Assembly (NCBI GenBank): GCA_051453625.1
Contig: JBOZIK010000001.1
Location: 129,764,685-129,828,684, forward strand
DNA length: 64,000 bases
DNA from: Welwitschia mirabilis
Lineage: Eukaryota; Gnetophyta; Gnetopsida; Welwitschiales
Direction of reading: 5' to 3'
The notes beneath the pieces are model-generated. The model worked only from the letters and a program-made list of their open reading frames with translations, made no database searches and had not been told where the DNA came from. Below, one piece after another: positions 37,597 through 49,900 of the stretch. The position numbers and the translations under genes are program-made. How positions within the stretch are numbered: the first letter of the stretch is position 1; each line of letters starts with the position of its first letter.

Positions 37597-39119
37597 TGTT
37601 ATGATGTGAATTTATGTAATCCTAAAGTCCTTTAGGAAAACATGTAAATTAAATAAGTTTTAGAAAAATACACACTAGTATAGATGGTAGTTCACCCAAA
37701 TGTTATAATCCTAATAAAGGCACTAAGCTTAGAGGTAGAGAATTGATTTTCAAATATATTTTTAGTCTTTTATCTTTTAATAACTGAAAGTNNNNNNNNN
37801 NNNNNNNNNNNNNNNNNNNNNNNNNNNNNNNNNNNNNNNNNNNNNNNNNNNNNNNNNNNNNNNNNNNNNNNNNNNNNNNNNNNNNNNNNNNAAAGGCACT
37901 AAGCTTAGAGTTAGAGAATTGATTTTCAAATATATTTTTAGTCTTTTATCTTTTAATAACTGAAAGTAAATAATAAAGTAAAATGCAATGCAAAGCGAAG
38001 GAAGATGAAATGCAAATGAAAGTGAATGAATTCTATTAGATCCTAATTCTTCTGTCACAAGAACTAGCTTCTCTACAATTTAGATCAATTAAGAAGAGTA
38101 CTCAAGTCATTCCTAATTAGCATGAATTACGAGATATACTGAATAGAATATGGAATGCAATGTGAAATGGAAATGGAATAACAATGCAAATTTAAACTAA
38201 CCAAAATCAACTTTGACAAAGGTTTTCCTTATGATCTAAATAAATTACAGAATCATCACTTTAAACTATAACTAACTTAAGCTATAAGGGATATAAATAG
38301 AATTGAAATGAAAAGAGTAATTATATAAATTCAAAGAACTTTTACATCCACTTACAATAAAATAGGAGCACTTCAATGAAAGATACTTAGCCCAACACTA
38401 AGAGAACTCCTTTTTGTAGCTACTAGATGAACCTCTTATCCTTTAATCTTTTATCACAAGCATATCAAGTATAAAAGATGAATTATAAGTAAGGATAAGG
38501 AAAATGATTATAGTTTTAGATTGAAAATTCTAGAACTATAACTTAGAAGTCAGAGAAGAAACCCTAATAGCCCAAGTGGGATGCATGACCCCATTACAAG
38601 ATAATTTAGCTCTGCTTATACAAAACATTTATCATTCTGATTGTCCTGGGGATAACACTAGGGATGATGCCCCATAACAAAAAATGAATCATCAGGTTCT
38701 AGCTCTACAATCAGCCCTACAGTTGGCTCTAGATCTATTGTCATTCCTTCTGTCATGGAAAGAACAATGGGGACAACACCTTCTTAAAAAAGAGGCTTCA
38801 TTAGCTTCAACCTCTAGTTCATGTTATTATTATAATAGGCAAATATAGTGTTATTGTCCCCTTTTTTGTGGGGATGACAATGAAGATGACACTCTTTTGA
38901 ATCTTCTTAGGTAAAGCAAATCAACCTTATTTATCATAATCTTCCTCCAACATATTAACTATCAAAACATGCCTAAAATACCTCTAATTGTGCTATTATT
39001 GTTTCTGTGATCATTCCATTGACTCTCCATAATCATTAGAATTACATCTAAACATGTATAAATGTCCGAAAAAAATTATTCAAATACACCACAAAATTCT
39101 ATAAATTAGCATCGCAATA
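37597..39119 (-). repeat. LTR 6, containing a false gap
   Basis: From TGTTATGATGTG to AGCATCGCAATA. The apparent length is 1523 bp, but the 100-N gap at 37792-37891 is flanked by the same 76 bases on both sides. Removing the gap and one copy gives 1347 bp, the normal LTR length. Confidence 0.8.
37792..37891. other. Assembly gap, 100 N, with overlapping flanks
   Basis: Bases 37716-37791 and 37892-37967 are the same 76-base sequence with one mismatch (AGAGGTAGAG against AGAGTTAGAG). The two contigs overlap and no sequence is missing. Confidence 0.85.
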
Positions 39120-41847
39120 TAGCCTTCTACTTATCCTTGTTAGTTCCTAATAAAGTGAGTGGTCAACTATATTGCAAACCAATTTAACTAAGATAATCAG
39201 CAACTAGAAAAATGGAATTTGAGTTTAGTTTTATTATCCAGGAATAGATAATAAAAATCCATTAACTAATACAATTACCATTATATTCATAAGCCCCCTA
39301 CATAGACACATCACAATATAAGGAATAAATGTCATATACAAAAAAAAAATCATAAAATGTAACAATGATTGTTCAAAAAATGATAATATGCATAATTTAA
39401 GAAAGTGATGTTGAAATTGATGTATAAAAATTAAGTAGTAATAATCTCAAAGAATGATGCATGAAAAGTTAATTAATGTTTTCTACATGGGGTAAAGTAC
39501 AAGAGTAAATATATCATTTTTCTTATAGATGATCTAAAACATTACTGTAAGAAAACTCTATGAGTGGGCTACTGTGCTCTTATTAGATAAAGTCTATAAA
39601 ATTTATTAAAGTAATATGAAATCGTATCCAAATAACTCATTATAGATATGTATCGTAAAAGTACAAAATAATGCTTTTAAATTTTAAAAATTATAAATTT
39701 TTACTTAATATCTTAGAAGAAAGCTCAAAGAAGTGTCCTATCCCCTTGACAGGTAAAGCAAGATGTATCAGATTGCCTAAAGCAAAAATATGATTATCAT
39801 CCTATTTACCATGAGTACAACATATGTGAGATGACAATGGGTAAATGAGATGATTGGATATATTAGGAAAAATCCAAAAAGGGTTGAAAGTAAGCAAGCA
39901 GTCAAAAAGTAGAAGAAAAATAGAAGGAAGGTAAAAAGTAAAGAATTTATCCTAAAAAACATGACCATAGGGAAAGATACATAGGAGACCATAATATGAA
40001 GTAGAAGAAAGCAATGCTTAGAAGAACTACTCAAATGTATTTCAAACTCCATTAGTATTCAAGATTTTGTAAGTGAATGTATACAAAACCAAAAGCAAAG
40101 AAATGGAAAAATAGTGATATAAAACAAAAGGAACACATTAATCAAAGTGAAAGAAGGACATCAAATTAAGGTGCTTAAAAGAAAAACAACCTTATAAATA
40201 AAAACTATAAGCAAAAATAAAAATACAAGTAGAAAACTACCGAATGCTCAAGTCCTCATTATTATGTGAAAAAAGATATAATAATGACTTTGAAAATTCC
40301 AAATAAAACAACTAATGAAAACACAATGAAAATAACAATTAGGAACATGAATAAGATTGGTTACCTACCCAAAATTCTACTATAGTAAAGTCCTTTAGTA
40401 AAAATCATAAAATCACCTGATAATAAAGCATGAGATAATGTAAAAATTCATAAAGTTCCACTTAAATAGGTAATGATTATGATAATGTCAAGTATGTCTA
40501 ATGTTATCAAATAATGAATGATAAGATAAAAAGCTGTTAAAATAAGAACTTACAAGCTATCATCTCNNNNNNNNNNNNNNNNNNNNNNNNNNNNNNNNNN
40601 NNNNNNNNNNNNNNNNNNNNNNNNNNNNNNNNNNNNNNNNNNNNNNNNNNNNNNNNNNNNNNNNNNAAGCTGTTAAAATAAGAAATTATAAGCTATCATC
40701 TTAAAATAACACTAGAATTTGAAAAAGTAGAGTGATCATGTAAAAGTACTATAAATAAGTAAATAAAAGAAGTCTAAAAAACAAGCAATGCCTCTAATGA
40801 TACTAGGAACATCATTAAACTCATAGCCTCTATGTTAAATTTTATTCAACAATGATCAGGGGAGTGCAACCAATGTCAAAGGAGTAAGAATCTGCATAGC
40901 ATGGCCAACTAACCCCTGAGTAGAGTTTTCACAGCAACCATGTCACACTACTAAAGGCCCCTCTTAGGAATATTTACACTAGTGCGCTTGTGGTAGAACA
41001 TCATAGGGACCATGTTTTGAGATATAACATGGAAGAGCATGGTTGTTATTTCTTTTTATTGCTTTCTTTCTTCTTCTCTGTTTTTTCCTTTTCTTTTCTT
41101 TTTAAGAAAAAAAGTAAATTCCACATAACCAAATGCTTATAAGGATAAAAGTAAACTGATGAGATAAATAACAAGGAAAAACATGCTAAAATAACTAATT
41201 CCTCATACCATTAGAAGAAAACTAAAGAACCAAGGCATCTTTCTTCAAAATGAAGTTCATAGACATATGGATGTATAAAGATTGGATGATGTTAATCTTA
41301 TCATTTAAAATGGCCAAGTAAAATATTTAATAATCATGGTAACTTCATAAAGTAAAACATTAGTCAAGTTAAAGATGTTTAAGTGATATCATGATGTTTA
41401 CTAAAAGAATAAGCTAAAGAAGAATTTAGATAATGGTAGGAGAAAATCCAAGGCAAGTGCTTCTATCATGTTCAAGGTTTAATCAAGAGATATGTCAATT
41501 TTTTAACCTTTATCCATTAACTTCTAAATTTCCTAAGTGTTGAAGTTGGAGGTTTCAACTGATCCATTTAAAGATGTACTTTTTTTAAAAGATAAGAACC
41601 TAACCATTGAGAAGTTTAACTAATTGTGTAAAAGGTGCACTTGGGTATTGTATTTTTTAGAAAAATAAGAGTAAAACCAAATAGAAATCAATTGATAAAA
41701 CATAAAACATATGCAATCATTTTAAAGTAAAATCAATTGGAAGTAAAGAAAGTAAAATGATAAAACTTTCATAGCACATTTTTTAGAATCCAAATAAGAG
41801 ATAAAGAAGTGATAAATTTCAGTGACAAATAATCTCTTATTGAAACA
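39120..41847 (-). mobile_element. Internal region of unit 6, non-coding half
   Basis: Starts with a decayed polypurine tract at 39120 and a second tract at 39291-39307 (AAGCCCCCTACATAGAC on the plus strand), 171 bp apart. A 100-N gap at 40567-40666 has similar flanks. The hairpin copy near 39790-39835 is decayed. No pol domain is seen. Confidence 0.6.
40567..40666. other. Assembly gap, 100 N, with near-identical flanks
   Basis: Bases 40531-40566 and 40667-40702 align over 36 positions with three mismatches. The gap may be false, or it may join two units at the same point and so hide a whole number of units. Confidence 0.75.
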
Positions 41848-43449
41848 TTGCAAACCATGAGTATAATTATATAATTAATTTAAGGTACTACTCAAAGAAT
41901 AGATCCAAGAAGTCTTTAAGGACTTTTGAGAATGTTTAAATAGATTGAAAGCTCATTAATATTTAACTCTAAGCATGGATTATCATCAGGAAGATAAGGC
42001 TTATCCCAATTTAAAATTCTAAGATATTCCAAGTCAAAAATTTTAAAAAGAATAATCATCAGAATCACTAGGTAAAGTGAACTAGCTAGAAAATGAATGA
42101 ATTTTACTTTGAGTATCACATGGAATTTTAAAAAAAAGAGATTGAGAGATAGGAGAAATAAACTCTTCAAAGTTATGAATCATGTGAGAATTAAGGAAAC
42201 AAACGTGGCCTTGAAAATTATATGAAGGTTTAATTAGAAGAGATGGAAAATGAATATCTTTATCAAGGTCATAAGGTAATGTAAAAGTAAAAGTAGAAAT
42301 GGATGTAGAAGTGGAAGGAAGAATGTGATTTAAAGTTAGGCATGAAGGCATATGTGGAAAGCATGTAGAAGTATGGGTAGAATAAACAAGTCTATCTTTT
42401 AAGAGGTTTGAATGAATCTCTATGGATCCTTCATTATAATCAATTTCTTCACTTTTGTCTTTATTATTATTTTGTTGGATTGTTGCTTCAATTTCCTTAT
42501 CATTATTTGTAATGAAATATTCCTTCTTTTGTTGAATATCATCCTCTAAATTATTGGATTCATCAAAAAGATTATCAAGATAAATAAGAGCATCATCTTT
42601 GTTATTGATTGAAAAGTTTTCAAACATTTCATGAATAGATTCCTCATCCTTATTATCTAGCAGTAAATGCATGGAAGAGATATGATATAAAACCTTAATA
42701 TCATCTAATAAATGATCATTCGCATCCTGATTGTTAAAAAATTGAGTTAAGTCATTTTTATCTCCCCTTTGCTTATCTCCGAATGAGCAGGATGTTAAAG
42801 TTTAATTTAAAATTTCATCTTATATTTGGCAAGAATCATTATCATTTGTGTTTAAGTTCTCCTCATTTTCCTCAATGTAGGATGAAGTAGAATAGCTTTA
42901 AGGATGTCGTGTTATAAAAAGAACTTTAAGTTGGTAACAATATTTGTTGCAAGATTTTAACTAAAGTTTCTAGGTCCTTGTTGATGTGTTCTTGGTTTTT
43001 CTTCATTTCATTAATCATCTCTTTTAATGGATCATTTTCTTCCTCATAGTAGGTTATGGGATATGGTACTTCTTTATAGTAATTTATGGGAGATGGCTGA
43101 TTTGATAAAAATGATCATAGGAATTTTCTCTAAATGATGTGGAATCCCTAAAATGTGGAGAATCTTCATTGTTATTTCTATATGAGGTTTAAAGAGAAGA
43201 GAGGAAAATTTAAGAAGGTTGAAAATAGGAAGGAGCCCAATTCCTAGTCTTAACAACATTTTGTATTTTACTCCCTTTTGCAAAAACCTCTTGAAGTGTT
43301 TTATCATTATAAACCTCAGAATATTTTATGTTTCTCCTCCTTTCTGCAAAGATCTCTCAAAGTGTTTTCTTACAATGACCCTCATAATGTTTTAAGCTTC
43401 TTCTCCTTTTAGTAATAATTTTCCCAATTATCCTTCTATCACTATTCAT
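41848..43449 (-). pseudogene. Decayed gag-position ORF, unit 6 (longest open stretch)
   Basis: From an ATG at 43447-43449 to about 41848, where the usual stop TAA reads CAA. The segment 42082-42672 is open for 196 codons, the longest in the window. It covers the acidic part (LLLDNKDEESIHEMFE), a Gln/Lys-rich linker (DDIQQKKEYF) and the Ser/Thr-rich stretch before TLPYDLDKD, and ends at CDTQSKIHSFSS. Most other copies have stops in this part, so it is the least decayed. Confidence 0.7.
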
Positions 43450-44359
43450 TTAAGAAATTAAGAAGAATGGAACAAAATAAGTTTATTTTAAGATGGTAAG
43501 GAATATAAGTACACAATAACTAATAGAATGACTATAGTGAGAAAGAAAAAACTAATTTTTAAATAATAAAATAGAAAAAAATTCTTAGCACTTGTTTACT
43601 TATGATGTGCGTATCTAGATTTTGCTTGAAGTTAAATAACCTTCTCTAATATTTCCTTCAATCAAGTTTTGCTTCCTTTGATATTTTATCTTTCTACCAG
43701 AATTCACCATGTTCCTACATGCTTATACAACCAACAAAAAACATAATTAAAAATAACTGACTGTCATCCACTTGGTCATGGGAATGATAGGAAGAATGAT
43801 GATCATGAAAAAATCAAACTCTAGAAATTGCAGAAAATGAAAAAGTAAACTGTTGTCTAGCTTGTCATAGGAACAATAAGAAGTACAACAATCACACTAA
43901 TATAGAATCAAAACTCAAAAACTTAGGAAAATTATTAAAAATGAGAAAAATTAGACTATCATATAGGCTGTTATAGGAATGACATAGAAGATGATAGTAA
44001 CTTATTTAAAATCACGTAAAATAAAAATTGTGAAATTCTAAAAACAAAAGAATAGACTATCGTCTAGGCTATCATGGGAACGATAAAGAAAATGATAGTA
44101 AATTTATTAATGAACTATAAATAGAAGAAAAATTATGAAAACAAAACTTTATTTTGAAATTTTAAAAATATTATGCCCAATGTCATGGGGATAATAGAGA
44201 GAACAACAGGGTTTCTTAAAATTATGGAACATAAAATTTTGCTAAAGTAACCTATTCTAAGTTACACTACAAATACAATACTAATTCAAATAAATAACTT
44301 GAATAGAATATTTAAGGTACTTATCTGGTTAGTGACAATTCTCTAACTCCTTACAGCCT
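43450..44359 (-). other. Leader of unit 6 with hairpin motif cluster
   Basis: Shorter than in other units by about 100 bp, because a segment near 43515 present elsewhere (around the phrase TGTTTCATCATTTAATC) is missing. Five motif copies lie between about 43760 and 44205, for example CTATCATGGGAACGATA near 44068. Confidence 0.6.
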
Positions 44360-44377
44360 TCCTCGAAAATAGCGTTA
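44360..44377 (-). other. tRNA-Asp-type primer binding site, unit 6
   Basis: The minus strand reads TAACGCTATTTTCGAGGA, 3 bases from LTR 7. As the outermost 5' copy, this would be the primer site of the whole composite read as one element. Confidence 0.6.
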
Positions 44378-44380
44378 AAA

Positions 44381-45732
44381 TGTTATGATGTAAATTTATA
44401 CAATCCTAAAGTCCTTTAGGTAAACCTATAATTAAATAAATTGCAAAAAAACACACGCTAGTATAAACAAGAGTTCATTCAAATATCATAATCCTAATGA
44501 AGGCACTAGGCTTAGAGCTAGAGAACTGATTTTCCAAGATATTTTTAGTCTTTTATTTTTAATAATTTAAAGTAAATAATAAAGTAAAATGCAATGCAAA
44601 ATGAATGGAGATTAAATGTAAATGAAACTGGAATGAATTCTATTGAATTATAATCCTTTTATTACAAGAACTAGCTTCTCTATAATTTAGATTAATTAAG
44701 AAGAGTACTCAACTTATTTTCAATCAACATGAACTATGAGATATATCAAATAGAATATGGCATGTAATGTGGAACAGAAATGGATTCACAATGCAAATAT
44801 AAAGTAAGCAAAATCAACCTTAATAAAGGTTGCCCTTATTATCTAAATATATTATAGAATCATTACTTTAAACTATAACCAACTTAAACCATTAGGGACA
44901 TAAACAGAATTAGAATGAAAAGAGTAATTGTATTGATTCAAAGAACTTTTACATCCACTTACAACAAAATAGCAGCACCTCAATGGAAGAGACTTAGCCT
45001 AACACCAAGGAAACTCCTTTCTGTAGCTACTGGATGGACCTCTTATTTTTAATCTTCTGTCACAAGCATATTGGGTAAAAAAGATGAATTGAAAGTATAG
45101 AAAACACAGGTATTTATAATTTTACATTGAAAGTTCTAGAACCGTAACCCTAGAACTTGGAGAAGAAACCCTAGTATTTTAAGTGGGATTCATGACCCCA
45201 TTACAAGGTAATTCGACCCTGCTTATATAGAACATTTATCATCCTGACCATTATGGGGATGAAACTGGGGATGATGCCCCATAATAACAAATAAATCATC
45301 AGCTTCTAGCTCTATAATTGGTCCCACAGTTAGCTACATATGTGTCATCATCCATTATGTCATGGAGACGATAACGGGGATGACACCTCCTCAGAAAAGA
45401 GGCTTCATTGGATTCAAGATCTAGTCCATGTTGCTATTACAATAAGCAGATACCATGTTATCATCCCCTCTGTCATGGGGACAATAGTGGGGATGACACC
45501 CTTCTAAAGCTCCTTATGTAAGGTAACTCATCCTTCTTCATCATTAATATTTCTCCAACATACTAAGTACTAGAACATTTTGAAATGCCTTTAATTATGT
45601 TAAAAATTATGTGTTTCTGTGATTATCCCATCGACTCTTCATAATCATCATAATTACATCCAAACCTGTATAAATGTCCTATAAAACTACTCCAAATACA
45701 CCATCAAATTCCTACAAATTGACATTGAAACA
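44381..45732 (-). repeat. LTR 7 (right outer LTR of array)
   Basis: 1352 bp without gaps, from TGTTATGATGTA to GACATTGAAACA. Sequence homology to the family stops exactly at CA 45731-45732, where other LTRs continue into the polypurine tract. Well-kept hairpin copies lie at about 45228-45270, 45345-45385 and 45459-45497 (CTGTCATGGGGACAATAG). Confidence 0.85.
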
Positions 45733-45737
45733 TTGAG
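45733..45737. repeat. Right target-site duplication of the composite array (TTGAG)
   Basis: Perfect copy of 8106-8110, directly after the last LTR. Confidence 0.85.
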
Positions 45738-46413
45738 CATGATGTTGATTTCCTAGTTTTGTAGCCTTATTAGTAGGTGTTTTAGTAGATGTTTATAGAC
45801 CACATCTAACATGCCTTTCTTATATATATTTTTTATTAAGTTTAGGTGTTTTTTAACTTCATAATATAGGATCATAATGCTTCAGCTATGAAATGGAATA
45901 TGCTTTCCTAAATGCTTAATCATATGCTGATATTTTATAGGTAGATAGTCCCTTATTAATCTTGTTGATTTCCATCATAATTCTCCTAATTCACTATTTT
46001 AATTTTATCAATTGAGATTTTAAGATACTAATCTTTGATGAGATGATCTTCTATTTTTGATAAGACATGAATTACAATATTCTATAAGAACTAACTCTTT
46101 TTAGATTTAGCTACTACATATTTTACAACTTTGATGCCTTATCATCAAGTAAGAATCATCTCTTTCTTATACTTTTTTAATTTAGATGAATCATTATAAT
46201 ATTGGCTAAAATCATAATTTCCATCATAATTAACTTTAGTTGCACCATTAGTTAATGAAATAAATAAATTTGTTTTACTTCGTTGATAGTCATAACCACC
46301 TATTATAACTTTTAAAGTTTCATTAATAAACCTCTCTTCTGCTATTATTTTATGTTTTAGGATAAACCCACAAGCTCTCATTTGAATATTATGTCTTAGG
46401 TTTCAAGCCTTAA
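45738..46413 (-). mobile_element. Outer element, internal region, right (5') part
   Basis: Remaining internal sequence of the older element between the array and its primer site. A 78-codon minus-strand frame (46145-46381) starts with an ATG about 33 bases inside the primer site, where gag would begin, and reads MRACGFILKHKIIAEERF at its start. I do not recognise it as gag or anything else. Its codon composition is less extreme than the surroundings. Confidence 0.5.
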
Positions 46414-46425
46414 TTTCTAATACCA
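46414..46425 (-). other. tRNA-Met-type primer binding site of the outer element
   Basis: The minus strand reads TGGTATTAGAAA, matching 10 of 12 bases of the initiator tRNA-Met complement TGGTATCAGAGC common in plant elements. It directly abuts the LTR end (TTCAACA), which fixes the 5' LTR on the right. Confidence 0.65.
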
Positions 46426-46944
46426 TGTTGAAAGTTTTATTCAAAAGTAGAATAGATGATAAGAATGCTCCAATTACATGAAGGAATTTAAAGTAAGAGT
46501 GTTGATTCTGTATCAGTGTCAAGCATGGGAGCTTAAGTTGTTATATCATAGTAAAAATAAGAGGTATATAAATCAAAGTTTAATATGTTCCACATGTTTA
46601 TTAAAGAAAATTAAAAAACTATTAATTAAGAACTAAGAATAAAATATTTATTATAAATAATTTATATTTTGTTAGGAATGTTGTTCATTGAAAATCCATC
46701 TTACTAGGTCTTTGGACCTAGGATTGTGTGATTTCAAGTGTTTTATCATACTTTATTTGAGTTTAGATATGTTATTTCTTCTTATTATTCTTCAATTATT
46801 TTTCTTTGGGACAAATGATCATCCTCTTATATGTTTTACTAAGAAAAACAGATTACATCTTTTGGATGTAAAACAAAACATGTCATTTCATGTTTCACTA
46901 GCTAAGTTAATAGTTGTTGAATTAATTATGTTAACTTACTAATA
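46426..46944 (-). repeat. 5' LTR of the older outer LTR retrotransposon
   Basis: 519-bp partner of 5723-6239. The two copies differ at many positions, so the outer element is old. The plus-strand 84-codon frame at 46688-46942 lies wholly inside this LTR and is not called as a gene. Confidence 0.8.
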
Positions 46945-49900
46945 GTTATGATTACTATCACTTTTTTAATGCATATTAAGGCTAGAAATAGATATTAATT
47001 ATACCTTAATACTTTACCTCTTAATTTATCTAATATTCATACTATTTTTCAATATTTCATAACATGTATTTTATCTAATATGATTATAAATTTATAGTGA
47101 AATATTCAAACATATCTTAATTATATTAGTATTATTCTTACATATTGTAAATGAAAAAAACAAGGAAAAAGAAAAAGTCTTGTTCTCAATTAAAACAAAT
47201 ATTATTTTATTGTTATAATTTTCTTTTTAAAAAAGGCCATTTCTTATCCAAAAATGAAATTATAAATCATGTATTGGATATGTTGTTATTATTGTAAGTT
47301 GTGATTATATTATATTGGACTCAAATTAAAAGAAATAATATGTCATTCTTTCATAAGTATACATAAATAATACTAAGGCTATGAGGGTTAGTTGATAAAT
47401 AAGAATTATAGAAATAAAGGTTGAAGGTAAAATTCAACATTATAGAATGGCAAGGGGTTAATTTAATGATAACATAGATAAATAGCAGTGTTATATCTAA
47501 CACACAATTATTTCCACATTTTATAACTAATCATGATTCTAATTATGCCTAAACAATTATAACAATTACCTAATAGCAATAAATCTTTTTAATTATTTAT
47601 TAATATAAAATATAGGTAACTTATTAAATATTAATTATACTAATAACAAAATAAATGTATATATTACTAAAGAAATATCAATAGTAAGTAAAAGCATTAA
47701 GGATAGAAATTACCATCATAGATCAATCTCCTATTATAGATGAATATTATCAATAGTTGCAATAATTTCGTAGGAGTACCAGATTAACATATGCTTAACT
47801 CCATATATTAAAAGACTATTCCTCTAGTAGGAAGGACTTAAGTATCAATGGATATCTAAGAATATGTAGAGAAAATGATTCAAACAATTGTTGTTTTTCT
47901 TCATAAGAAGGTCATATGTCTATATAGTCATAGAAAGTAGGAATAACACCATTAATAGTTATATGTTAAAAAATAATTTTTCTACTTAATGGACATAACT
48001 ATTAGCCTAAATGAGAAGGGTGAATAAGATAGCTAAGGTAGTTTTTACAAGTTGAAAGTTTAAAATTAAACTAGTGTAATATAATTAATTATTCTATTAT
48101 CCAAATATTAGTATCAATTGAACTGTGAAGATAATTCATACATTTAATAATACATGTAATAATTTAGCATATGAAATTAACTAAACATTAGAGAGAAATA
48201 AACACAAGGTTATGAAAACAAGATTGTTTTCCTCTATTGCTATTATAGTCTCAAACTACACTTCAATAGGACTTTGTGATAGTCCTTCATCTTACAATGG
48301 TATTTATGGCAATCCTCAACTTCCAAGACAAATAAACTTACTGTAGTTCTCCACCTTATGATGAGATTTTATAGTAGTCCTAAACCTCCAAGTGAGCTCA
48401 AATAGTTTCAATTAAAATAATAAAAAATAGAGTTAAGAAAGAGTAGTAGAGAGAAGATATAAAATGTGTTATCATATAATGAGATCCAACAAGGATAGAT
48501 TCAATTATTCGTATGTGTATACATTAAAATCTATAAGTACAATCAATTTTAGATTATATAAAGGATAAATTCTAGTTGTTGTAAATTACCATGATAACAG
48601 ATATGATAGTTGAAATCTCTAGAATAGTTAATTAGCCTTTGGATGCTCCATTATAATGATTTAGCTTGGTCTTTAATAGTTATCAATGGTTATATTTTTA
48701 TTAGCTGTCAGTTTAATAGTCAACTCCTATGATGTGCTAGTCAACTCTAAAAGAGATCCTACATGGTAGGTGATTAACCCTTTTAAAAGATTGATTGACT
48801 ACTTATCTTATGTTTGAAGTATTAGTTATGGACTTTCAACCTGTAACAAGGCTAATTGAGAAGGTTAATCCCTAACTAAATCTAGCCAATTGCTTCTTGA
48901 AAATGTCCTTTCTTCTTTAGTAATAGTAGTGAGGTGACCCCTTAATAATAGTGAGCCCATCCCCCATTAAAATCCTACACATAAAATTGTAGTAGTGATT
49001 GATCATAAAAGTAATTTTTTCTTCTTTTCTTCTTCTTATTTATGTACCTAGGCATTCAATCATTCTTTAGTGCCTAAAGAAATAATTTAAAAATTACATT
49101 TAGTTTATCTAAAATTTAGTTTATTATTAATTGATAATCAGGAGGTACAACAATAACTTATGTTAGTAGGGTTATATTATTAAAAATATAAATTAGATTC
49201 TTATTTTATTTAATATATAATTATGATGAATAAGTTAATATAAATTTTCCCTTTAAAGGCTAACTTCTAGATACAATGCATCACTACGTTAATGAATTAA
49301 ATCACTATGGCATAGTTATAATGCTTTCTAGTATAGTCCAACATGGGCTTTACATGCCTCGCTTTTGGAAACTTGTTAGTACATACAAGTTAATCTATAA
49401 AATACTAAAAACATATATTTTAGCAATTTAGGCCATTTACATAATTGTGTATGTAAAAGATAACGTGTATCAATATAAAAATGATAAAATAAGCATGATT
49501 AAGAAGAACATATATATTTTCTATATATTAACATAAATTCATTAAATATTTTAAAAAATTTATAATTCATTATTTAATCTTCTACTTTAAGATGCACTTT
49601 TTGAATGGACTTATACATGTCAATTTGTATCTAAAACTTTGAAATCTATACTTACATGTAATATTGTTTTACAAATTCCTAATTGATTGTTGAAGATCTT
49701 AGGGTTCATTATAATCATATAAAGTCATATTGTGACCATATATAATAGTCAAGATTAAATTAGTATAATGTGAAAGTAAAATAAAATTGATGGTAATACA
49801 TTTCTACATCCTTTTATATTTATATATGTTTGATATATTACTTATAGTAGGCATCCTTTGGTAATGCATTCTTATATTCTTTGAGATTACTTATTATGGA

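Larger units (their letters stand above)
8111..45732 (-). mobile_element. Composite tandem array of one LTR retrotransposon family, seven LTRs and six internal regions
   Basis: Seven LTRs (starts at 8111, 15636, 21437, 27353, 33899, 37597, 44381) alternate with six internal regions in the same minus-strand orientation. The fourth unit is free of gaps (27353-33898) and gives a unit of 6546 bp: LTR 1356 bp plus internal 5190 bp. Adjacent units share single LTRs, so the order is LTR-internal-LTR-internal and so on, not a row of complete elements each with two LTRs. The block begins and ends precisely at LTR ends and carries one perfect TTGAG duplication around the whole. The units are visibly diverged, mostly by transitions, so the array is old. 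LTR-internal junctions lie in gap-free sequence in every unit that has them, so the structure is not merely a product of scaffolding, but several gaps make the exact copy number uncertain. Confidence 0.85.

Noticed and set aside
8111-45732. A satellite DNA array with a 6.5 kb monomer
   Set aside because: Units contain LTR ends, primer sites and polypurine tracts in the correct places, and the block has a target-site duplication, so a retrotransposon chain explains it better.
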